Origin: Verrucomicrobiota bacterium
GTDB taxonomy: Bacteria > Verrucomicrobiota > Verrucomicrobiia > Limisphaerales > AV2
Direction of reading: 5' to 3'
Assembly: GCA_003219345.1 (NCBI GenBank)
Contig: QHOP01000088.1
Location: forward strand, 1 to 14,080
Length of the DNA stretch: 14,080 bases
This document shows, in pieces, positions 6,903 to 12,813 of this stretch. Positions within the stretch are counted from its first letter, which is position 1; each line of letters begins with the position of its first letter. The notes under the pieces were generated by a model that did not search any database, was not told where the DNA came from, and saw nothing but the letters and a program-made list of their open reading frames with translations. A program made the translations under genes and the position numbers.

Positions 6903-7559
6903 CTAGACCTGCACAAACTTCACGCGGTCGCCCGGCTTGAGCAGGAACATCGCCTCATCCAGACCCTTCGGTCCGCCGCGCGAAGGGTCGAAGATTTTCA
7001 ACAGTGTGTAACCGATAATGTTCCAGCCGCCCGGACTGTCCACCGTGTAAATGCCGGTGTGTTCGCCACCGATAGCGACCGAGCCGGCGCGCACTTTGGG
7101 TCGGGGCGACGCCAGGCGCGGTGTGTGCAAACGCGGGTTCAAATCACCGAGGTACGGAAATCCGGGCGAGAAACCGAGCATGTAAACGTTGTAAACCGGG
7201 CCGCAATGCAACTCGCAAACCTCCTCGACAGTCATGTGTTTAGCTCTCGCCAAAGTCTCCAAATCTTCGCCGTCGTAGTGGACAGGAATTTCTTTGGCCG
7301 GCGACGCCGGCAGTTTTGCCTGCGCAGCGGTTTCGAAACGCTTGAGAAGCTCGCCCGCCACTTGTTTTGGCTCCGGCACGATCTTCAGATCGAACTCCAA
7401 CAGGATCGTCGTGAACGCGGGTACATACTCCGCCAGTCCAGCCGGAGGATGACGTTCCAGTTCGGCCACGATGCCTCGCTGTCGTGCCAACGCTGCTTCG
7501 CCGACGTGATCCGCGAATCGGAACAAAAGCGCGTGCGGTCCGTAGGGAATCCAGTTCAT
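6903..7559 (-). CDS. pxpB: 5-oxoprolinase subunit B, carboxyltransferase domain 1 (KipI-like)
   Basis: PxpB (KipI / allophanate hydrolase subunit 1 family) forms the functional unit with PxpC in the bacterial 5-oxoprolinase. The 218-residue length is normal. The family core is clear: ELHCG (116-120), YMLGFSPGFPYLGDL (126-140), the PR.ASPRPKVRAGSVAIGG stretch around 147-165, GIYTVDSPGGWNIIG (169-183), and a C-terminal LLKPGDRVKF. The start is ATG 7559, with no visible Shine-Dalgarno sequence; only 42 bp separate it from the end of the cysteine synthase gene, so translation from a shared mRNA is likely. Kip-type sporulation regulation as in Bacillus is not indicated, because pxpA and pxpC accompany it. 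Confidence 0.92.
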   Translation of the reverse strand: MNWIPYGPHALLFRFADHVGEAALARQRGIVAELERHPPAGLAEYVPAFTTILLEFDLKIVPEPKQVAGELLKRFETAAQAKLPASPAKEIPVHYDGEDLETLARAKHMTVEEVCELHCGPVYNVYMLGFSPGFPYLGDLNPRLHTPRLASPRPKVRAGSVAIGGEHTGIYTVDSPGGWNIIGYTLLKIFDPSRGGPKGLDEAMFLLKPGDRVKFVQV

Positions 7560-7601
7560 GATTTGATTGAAGATTAAGCGAAGCAGCTGGAAGAAAAGTG
7601 T

Positions 7602-8558
7602 CTACTCAGGACCCCTTTTTTCGGCGCTCGGTGACTCGTCCGCGTCAAACAGCGCCGTGCTGAAGTAACGCTCGGCCCGGTCGCAAAGCAGCGTGACGAC
7701 TTTGCCCGACGGGCCGAGGTCACGCGCCACTTTCAACGCGGCCGCCACGTTCGCGCCGGACGAGGTGCCGACCAGCAAGCCGAACTCGCGGTTGAGCCGC
7801 CGCGCCATCGCCAGCGCCTCCGTGCTGGTCACTTTGATTTCGCCATCCACCCGAGCGGAGCGGAGCAACTCAGGAATGAACCCGTCCGCGACACCTTCGA
7901 TTCGATGACAACAGGGCATCTCGCCGCAGAGCAGCGCCGCCTCGGCCGGCTCCATCGCGAAGATTTTCGCTTTGGGATAACGCTGTTTGACCGCGCGCCC
8001 CACTCCGGCCAGCGTGCCGCCTGTGCCGTAGCCGGCGACGACCGCGTCAATCGGTCCGTCCACTTGCCGCAGTATTTCCTGACCGGTCGAGTGTTCATGG
8101 TCTGTGGCGTTCAAAGGGTTTTCGAACTGTCGAGGCAGGAAGTATCGACTGTCCTTGGCAGCCATTTCGCGCGATAGGTTGATGCCCGTTTGATAACGGC
8201 CGCCGCTTTTGAAGAGAATCAGTTCCGCGCCGAACTGGCGGATCAGCCGGCGACGCTCGTGACTCGCTTCCTCAGACATCAAAATGGTGACGCGATAGCC
8301 CTTGGCCGCGCCAATCATGGAAAGCGCGATGCCGGTGTTGCCGCTGGTGCATTCGAGAATGATCGAGTCGGGTCGCAACCATCCGCGCCGCTCAGCGTCG
8401 GTAATCACGGCGGCCGCGAACCGGTCTTTCACGCTGCCGCTCGGATTCCGGAACTCGCACTTGGCGTAAATCGTCACGCCCTCCGCTTCAAAAAGCAGCG
8501 GGACTATCGGCGTGTTGCCGATCAGACCAAGCACCGCGCTGGCGCGTGACGGGTTCAT
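7602..8558 (-). CDS. Cysteine synthase family PLP enzyme (O-acetylserine sulfhydrylase-like)
   Basis: A fold-type II pyridoxal-phosphate enzyme of 318 residues. Lys44 in PSGSVKDR is the expected Schiff-base lysine. TSGNTG (71-76) is the substrate/asparagine loop, GTGGT (178-182) binds the PLP phosphate, and GTSSGAN and CDRAERY lie near the C-terminus. These fit CysK/CysM-type beta-replacement enzymes that make cysteine from O-acetylserine and sulfide. The related cystathionine beta-synthase branch cannot be fully excluded, so no symbol is given. The start ATG at 8558 overlaps the kbl stop codon as ATGA, implying translational coupling to 2-amino-3-ketobutyrate ligase. pxpB follows after 42 bp. 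The tight link to a glycine-producing enzyme is unusual for cysK. Confidence 0.88.
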   Translation of the reverse strand: MNPSRASAVLGLIGNTPIVPLLFEAEGVTIYAKCEFRNPSGSVKDRFAAAVITDAERRGWLRPDSIILECTSGNTGIALSMIGAAKGYRVTILMSEEASHERRRLIRQFGAELILFKSGGRYQTGINLSREMAAKDSRYFLPRQFENPLNATDHEHSTGQEILRQVDGPIDAVVAGYGTGGTLAGVGRAVKQRYPKAKIFAMEPAEAALLCGEMPCCHRIEGVADGFIPELLRSARVDGEIKVTSTEALAMARRLNREFGLLVGTSSGANVAAALKVARDLGPSGKVVTLLCDRAERYFSTALFDADESPSAEKRGPE

Positions 8559-9751
8559 TTCGCGAACAGGCCAAATTCTTTTTTCACTTCACCGAATTTT
8601 TCCAGCGCGAATTCGAGGTCTTCACGCGAATGCGCGGCGGAGATTTGCGTCCGAATGCGCGCCTGGCCTTTGGGCACGACCGGATACGAAAAGCCGATGA
8701 CATAAACGCCTTTCTTCAGCATCGCGTCCGCGAACCGGGTGGCGAGCGCGGCGTCGCCCAGCATGATCGGCACAATCGGATGGGAGCCGGGCAGGACGTT
8801 AAAGCCGAGCCGCGTCACGCCTTCGCGGAAAAATTTCGTGTTGACTTCAAGCTGATCGCGCAACGCAGTGGATTCGGAAAGCAGCTCCAGCACCTTGAGC
8901 GATGCCGCGACGATCGGCGGCGCAACGGAGTTGGAGAACAGATACGGACGCGACCGCTGGCGCAGCATTTCAATGATTTCCTTGCGCCCGCTGGCGTAGC
9001 CTCCGCTCGCCCCGCCCAGCGCCTTGCCCAGCGTGCCGGTGATGACATCGACGCGGCCCGTTACATTGTGAAACTCGTGCGTGCCCCGCCCGCGCTTGCC
9101 CATGAAACCGACCGCGTGCGAATCGTCCACCATCACGAGCGCGTCGTATCGCTCGGCGAGGTCGCAAATAGCGGGCAGGTTCGCGATGAAGCCGTCCATC
9201 GAAAAAACGCCGTCGGTAGCGATCATTTTGAACCGACTGCCGGCCGCCTCTTTCAACTTTTCTTCCAGGTCCTCCCGGTTGTTGTTGAGGTAACGAAAGC
9301 GTTGCGCTTTGCACAGACGAACGCCGTCAATGATGCTGGCATGATTAAGTTCATCGGAGATGATGGCGTCCTCCGCACCCAGCAGCGTTTCAAACAATCC
9401 GGCGTTTGCGTCGAAGCACGACGAGTAAAGAATCGTGTCCTCGGTGCCGAGAAACTCGCTGATTTTGGCTTCGAGCTGCTTGTGGATGGTCTGGGTGCCG
9501 CAGATGAACCGGACCGAAGACAAGCCGTAACCCCACTTGTCCAACGCTTCATGGGCCGCTTTGACCACAGCAGGATGCTCCGCCAGTCCGAGGTAATTGT
9601 TCGCGCACAGGTTGAGCACATCCCGGCTGTCGCCCACACAAATGCGCGCGTCCTGCGGCGAGGTAATAACGCGCTCAGCCTTGTAAAGCCCGGCTTGTCG
9701 AATCTCGTCCAACTGCCGCGCCAAATGTTGCTTCATTGAGCCGAACATCAT
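8555..9751 (-). CDS. kbl: 2-amino-3-ketobutyrate coenzyme A ligase (glycine C-acetyltransferase)
   Basis: Kbl performs the second step of threonine catabolism: 2-amino-3-ketobutyrate plus CoA gives glycine and acetyl-CoA. The 398-residue protein is closely similar to the E. coli enzyme along its whole length. The shared segments include LCANNYLGLA (48-57), SVRFICGTQ (79-87), SSCFDANAGLFETLLGAEDA (110-129) and DDSHAVGF (209-216). GTLGKALGG (239-247) has the PLP lysine at 243, and PYLFSNS and VVPKGQARIRTQ follow. Three starts are possible: ATG 9751, ATG 9748, or ATG 9736 (MKQHLARQ), the last giving a length nearer the family norm. No strong ribosome binding site decides between them. It lies 152 bp downstream of tdh across a palindromic repeat, and overlaps the cysteine synthase by 4 nt. 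Confidence 0.96.
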   Translation of the reverse strand: MMFGSMKQHLARQLDEIRQAGLYKAERVITSPQDARICVGDSRDVLNLCANNYLGLAEHPAVVKAAHEALDKWGYGLSSVRFICGTQTIHKQLEAKISEFLGTEDTILYSSCFDANAGLFETLLGAEDAIISDELNHASIIDGVRLCKAQRFRYLNNNREDLEEKLKEAAGSRFKMIATDGVFSMDGFIANLPAICDLAERYDALVMVDDSHAVGFMGKRGRGTHEFHNVTGRVDVITGTLGKALGGASGGYASGRKEIIEMLRQRSRPYLFSNSVAPPIVAASLKVLELLSESTALRDQLEVNTKFFREGVTRLGFNVLPGSHPIVPIMLGDAALATRFADAMLKKGVYVIGFSYPVVPKGQARIRTQISAAHSREDLEFALEKFGEVKKEFGLFAK

Positions 9752-9787
9752 CGCTTCATTAACGACGAATGCAGGTTGACACGAATT

Positions 9788-9849
9788 ACACGGATTTTCA
9801 CGAATTCAAAACAGGCAAAAGCAGTCTGTGTAATTTGTGAAATCCGTGT
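9788..9849. repeat. Inverted repeat in the tdh-kbl gap (ACACGGATTTTCACGAATT type)
   Basis: ACACGGATTTTCACGAATT (9788-9806) faces AATTTGTGAAATCCGTGT (9832-9849), whose complement is ACACGGATTTCACAAATT: the same sequence with one base less and one change. Outside the arms TTGACACG occurs on both sides (from 9777 on the plus strand and from about 9853 on the minus strand). The A/T-rich composition contrasts with the GC-rich genes. Repeats of this ACGAATTACACGGATT type are common between genes in environmental bacterial genomes. It takes up most of the 152-bp gap; no gene or convincing terminator is visible beside it. Confidence 0.75.
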
Positions 9850-9903
9850 CAAAGCTTGTTGTTATCTGTGTCCAGGAGTGTTCCTCTGTGCGCATTCTCA
9901 GTC

Positions 9904-10956
9904 TTACTCTTCATTCCAATCGAGAATCACCTTCCCTGATTGGCCGGAGGTCATGACTTCGAAGCCCTTTTCGAATTCGGTGTAATGGAACCGGTGCGTA
10001 ATGATCGGCTTTATATCCAGCCCACTCTGCAGCATCACCGTCATCTTATACCAGGTTTCATACATCTCGCGGCCGTAAATGCCTTTGATCGTCAGCATGT
10101 TGAACACAACCTTGTTCCAATCGATGGCCATTTGCTCGGAGGGGATGCCGAGCATTGCGATTCTTCCGCCGTGACACAGGTTGTCGATCATGTCGCGGAA
10201 CGCGGACGGATTGCCGGACATCTCCAGGCCCACGTCAAAGCCCTCCACCATGCCAAGTTGTTCCTGCACCTGGCGCAATTTCCCATCGCGAACGTTCAAC
10301 GCGACTGTCGCGCCCATTTTTCGGGCCAAATCGAGCCGATACTCGTTCACGTCGGTGATCACCACCGACCTCGCTCCGGCATGTTTGACGACCGCCACCG
10401 CCATGATGCCGATGGGACCGGCACCGGTAATGAGCACGTCCTCTCCCAGCACCGGGAATGAAAGCGCCGTGTGCACCGCGTTGCCGAAGGGATCGAAAAT
10501 CGCCGCCACATCCCGGTCGATGTTCTTCTTGTGGTGCCAGACATTCGTCATCGGCACCGAAATATATTCCGCAAACGCGCCCGGACGATTGACGCCTATG
10601 CCCTGGGTGTCCTTGCACAGATGCCGTCGCCCGGCCAGACAGTTGCGGCAACGTCCGCAGACCACATGGCCCTCGGCGCTGACGATTTCGTCGGGGAAAA
10701 AATCGGTCACGTTCGAACCGACCTCAACCACCGAGCCGACGAATTCGTGGCCGACGACCATTGGCACGGGAATGGTCTGCTGCGCCCAGGCGTCCCATTT
10801 GTAAATGTGCAGGTCTGTGCCGCAAATGCCCGCGCGATCCACCCGGATCAGCACGTCGTTGATGCCGATCTTCGGCACCGGGACCTCTTCCAACCACAAA
10901 CCGGGTTTAGTTTCCCGTTTTACCAGCGCTTTCATTTTCCGTTTCAATCGATCCAT
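9904..10956 (-). CDS. tdh: L-threonine 3-dehydrogenase (zinc, NAD-dependent)
   Basis: Tdh oxidises L-threonine to 2-amino-3-ketobutyrate with NAD+, feeding Kbl. The 350-residue medium-chain dehydrogenase is very close to E. coli Tdh. The catalytic zinc site is Cys45 (GICGTD) with His70-Glu71 (VGHEFVG). The structural zinc cysteines are 100, 103, 106 and 114 (CGRCRNCLAGRRHLC). The NAD-binding loop is GAGPIG (178-183), preceded by AAIFDPFGNAVHTALSF, which is typical of Tdh. The C-terminus SGQSGKVILDW is also typical. Two starts are plausible: ATG 10956, preceded by GAGAAG at good spacing, or ATG 10935 (MKALVKRE), which matches the E. coli start; I keep the first because of its ribosome binding site. 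A good promoter lies at 11065-11093. Confidence 0.96.
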   Translation of the reverse strand: MDRLKRKMKALVKRETKPGLWLEEVPVPKIGINDVLIRVDRAGICGTDLHIYKWDAWAQQTIPVPMVVGHEFVGSVVEVGSNVTDFFPDEIVSAEGHVVCGRCRNCLAGRRHLCKDTQGIGVNRPGAFAEYISVPMTNVWHHKKNIDRDVAAIFDPFGNAVHTALSFPVLGEDVLITGAGPIGIMAVAVVKHAGARSVVITDVNEYRLDLARKMGATVALNVRDGKLRQVQEQLGMVEGFDVGLEMSGNPSAFRDMIDNLCHGGRIAMLGIPSEQMAIDWNKVVFNMLTIKGIYGREMYETWYKMTVMLQSGLDIKPIITHRFHYTEFEKGFEVMTSGQSGKVILDWNEE

Positions 10957-11004
10957 GAGTCTTCTCAGGCCCTCGCACGCAGGCCGGGTTCGGGGCCGTC
11001 ATAG

Positions 11005-11025
11005 GCATTGCCAAACCGGCAACGC
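11005..11025 (-). promoter_or_regulatory. Hairpin in the predicted tdh 5' leader
   Basis: On the minus strand GCGTTGCC, loop GGTTT, GGCAATGC forms an 8-bp stem with one G-T pair, inside the roughly 100-nt leader expected from the promoter at 11065-11093. No T-run follows, so it is not an evident attenuator, and I recognise no riboswitch class. It may only shape the mRNA. Confidence 0.25.
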
Positions 11026-11055
11026 CGCCTCAGGCTGTCCACTCTGCAAGACTGA

Positions 11056-11241
11056 TTGTTCGATATAGTAGATGCCCAATTCCTCTCTGACAAGAATTGC
11101 CGCATCCGCACCCTGTCGCCGTTGCCTCTGGAAAAGGACAGTCGAGTTTTACGAGGTGCAACTCCAGCCCGGCGGCGCGTTGCGCAGCGCGCCGCACTGT
11201 GAGGGAACACGCGAATTTCTTTTGCTTCCTGTCGGCAAGGA
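11056..11241 (+). pseudogene. Decayed fragment of an XRE-family regulator with cupin domain
   Basis: One frame reads CRIRTLSPLPLEKD (codons 11098-11139). One base later the next frame reads VEFYEVQLQPGGALRSAPH, CEGTREFLLL (11141-11230). Removing the single base at 11140 joins them into LSPLPLEKDVEFYEVQL and onward, which has the form of the cupin part of XRE-cupin regulators (L.P....VEFYEV.L.PGG...S.PH..GTREF). The N-terminal helix-turn-helix and the rest of the cupin barrel are absent: a TGA lies at 11053-11055, and homology fades after about 11241, before the permease start. This is therefore a fragment of roughly 55 residues with a frameshift. The family call is from memory of the motif, not a search. 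The tdh promoter lies within it. Confidence 0.5.
11065..11093 (-). promoter_or_regulatory. Sigma70-type promoter for tdh
   Basis: On the minus strand TTGTCA (11093-11088, 5/6 match to TTGACA) is followed after exactly 17 bp by TACTAT (11070-11065, 4/6 match to TATAAT). Transcription would start near 11058, giving a leader of about 100 nt before ATG 10956. It is the best promoter-like sequence seen in the window and is the natural start for the tdh-kbl-cysteine synthase-pxpBCA series. It lies inside the remnant of an XRE-cupin regulator gene. The opposite strand reads TATAGT (11064-11069) in the same place but lacks a matching -35. Confidence 0.5.
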
Positions 11242-11261
11242 GCCCTGGATATGTTTCGCTC

Positions 11262-12284
11262 ATGTCGCGCGACGCGAAACGGCTTAAAGCACTCCAAATG
11301 CTGGTCCTCGCCAACGCCTGTTGGGGATTGAGTTTCCCGGCCACCAAGGCGTTGGCGATGTCACAGCAGGCGCTGCTGTCCACCAAGGGCACTTGGTTCA
11401 TCGCTTCGCTTTGCGTTGTTTATCGCTTTGCCATCGCCGCGCTCATCCTGCTGCTGATCTCGGCGCCCTCACTGACGCGATTGAAGCGACTTGAATTGGA
11501 ACAAGGCATCGGCCTGGGGTTGTTTGCCGGCACCGGCATTTTGCTTCAAGTGGATGGCATGGCGTACACCGCGGCCTCGACGTCCGCTTTTCTCACGCAA
11601 TGTTATTGCCTGCTGATTCCGCTCTGGGTCGCGTGGCGCGAACGGCGACCTCCCACAGCGAGAGTGTTTGTAAGTTGTGCGATGGTCGTCGCCGGCATCG
11701 CCGTTCTCGCGAAGGTCGATTGGCAGAATTTGCGCCTGGGTCGCGGGGAATTGGAAACCATCGCCGCCTCGGTCATCTTCACCGGCCAGATTCTCTGGCT
11801 TGAACGCCCCAAATACGCTGGAAATAATGTGAAGCATTTTTCCGCCGTCATGTTCGCCGTGATGGCTTTGGTTTGTCTGCCGGTCGCCCTCGTGACAACA
11901 GAGCAGCGGACCGATTGGATTCGAGCATACAGCTCGGCGTCAACGATCGGGCTGATGGGCTTCCTGGTTGTTTTCTGCACGTTTGGGGGCTACCTGCTGA
12001 TGAATCGGTGGCAGGCTCACGTAACGGCAACTCAAGCCGGCTTGATCTATTGCTTTGAACCCATCTTCGCGAGCGTATTCGCCCTGTTCCTGCCCGCGTG
12101 GTTCTCCGGATGGGCGACCATCGACTACGCGAATGAAAAACTGACAGCAAACTTGCTCGTCGGCGGCGGACTCATCACCATGGCCAACGTGCTGATTCAA
12201 CTGCCTTCGAAAGGCATGAAGGCGGCGGCTTTGACTTTCAATAGTCAGGCCGCCGTTCGACCGGAGGACCAAATTGTCGGCTGA
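11262..12284 (+). CDS. EamA/DMT-superfamily permease
   Basis: An inner-membrane transporter of the drug/metabolite superfamily, whose members usually export amino acids, nucleotides or other small metabolites. The substrate cannot be read here. The 340-residue protein shows about ten hydrophobic helices (roughly 9-31, 45-67, 83-101, 104-125, 134-151, 164-180, 192-211, 225-247, 255-279, 297-313) and two EamA repeats. NACWGLSFPATKAL (18-31) opens the first, and AGLIYCFEPIFASVFA (259-274) is the typical E-P helix near the end of the second. The frame is open upstream to 11097, but that part is the regulator remnant, so ATG 11262 is chosen. The nearest AAGGAG (11238-11243) is 18 bases away and suits a competing ATG at 11251 in another frame. 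The C-terminal 25 residues are a polar tail. Confidence 0.85.
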   Translation: MSRDAKRLKALQMLVLANACWGLSFPATKALAMSQQALLSTKGTWFIASLCVVYRFAIAALILLLISAPSLTRLKRLELEQGIGLGLFAGTGILLQVDGMAYTAASTSAFLTQCYCLLIPLWVAWRERRPPTARVFVSCAMVVAGIAVLAKVDWQNLRLGRGELETIAASVIFTGQILWLERPKYAGNNVKHFSAVMFAVMALVCLPVALVTTEQRTDWIRAYSSASTIGLMGFLVVFCTFGGYLLMNRWQAHVTATQAGLIYCFEPIFASVFALFLPAWFSGWATIDYANEKLTANLLVGGGLITMANVLIQLPSKGMKAAALTFNSQAAVRPEDQIVG

Positions 12285-12329
12285 CCGGACGATATGGGTG
12301 CGTTCTGAACTCCAATTTGCCGCACGCGA

Positions 12330-12803
12330 ATGACGGAAAACGAATCCAAACCCACTTTGGAATTCAAGCGATCGTCCATCCACGGCATCGGCGGGTTTGC
12401 CACTGGGCCGATTCGGCTTGGCACCCTCGTGATCGAATACGTCGGTCAAATAATTACGAAGACAGAATCGCTCAGCCGCTGCGAGGCTGGCAACACCTCC
12501 ATTTTCGAGCTGGACGATGAACGGGACATCGATGGCGCGGTGAGCTGGAACCCCGCGCGCTTTCTCAATCACAGTTGCGCCCCCAACTGCGACGCCGAGC
12601 TGATCGACGGCCAGATCTGGATTGTTGCCCGGCGCGACATTTCTGCCGGCGAGGAAATCACTTTCAACTACGGCTACGACCGGGAGGACTACCGTGAACA
12701 TCCGTGTCGTTGCGGCGCGCCCGGCTGCCTCGGTTACATCGTCGCGGAGGAATTCTTCCCCGCGCTGCAGGAAGGTCAGGGGCTCGAATTCAGGCGGGTT
12801 TGA
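12330..12803 (+). CDS. SET-domain protein-lysine methyltransferase
   Basis: A compact 157-residue SET protein that should transfer methyl groups from S-adenosylmethionine to a lysine side chain. Visible motifs in order are HGIGGFA (18-24, SAM-binding SxxHGxG-type loop), VIEYVGQII (34-42), RFLNHSCAPNC (77-87, the NHSC pseudoknot), GEEITFNYGY (107-116, with catalytic-type Tyr114) and the post-SET cysteines C126-x-C128-x4-C133. The last group, with Cys83, can bind a zinc ion. Nothing essential seems missing. The ATG at 12330 has no clear ribosome binding site; the gene follows the permease by 45 bp and ends 10 bp from the stop of the opposing DUF1080 gene. Bacterial SET substrates are mostly unknown, so the target here is open. 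Confidence 0.9.
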   Translation: MTENESKPTLEFKRSSIHGIGGFATGPIRLGTLVIEYVGQIITKTESLSRCEAGNTSIFELDDERDIDGAVSWNPARFLNHSCAPNCDAELIDGQIWIVARRDISAGEEITFNYGYDREDYREHPCRCGAPGCLGYIVAEEFFPALQEGQGLEFRRV

Positions 12804-12813
12804 AGTTTCCAGG

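Noticed and set aside
8546..9739. Long open plus-strand frame opposite kbl
   Set aside because: The minus strand encodes a near full-length Kbl match; the plus-strand translation has no family features.
11097..11261. 55-residue N-terminal extension of the DMT permease
   Set aside because: No family member I know has it, it is low-complexity and polar, and the same DNA encodes the XRE-cupin remnant in other frames.
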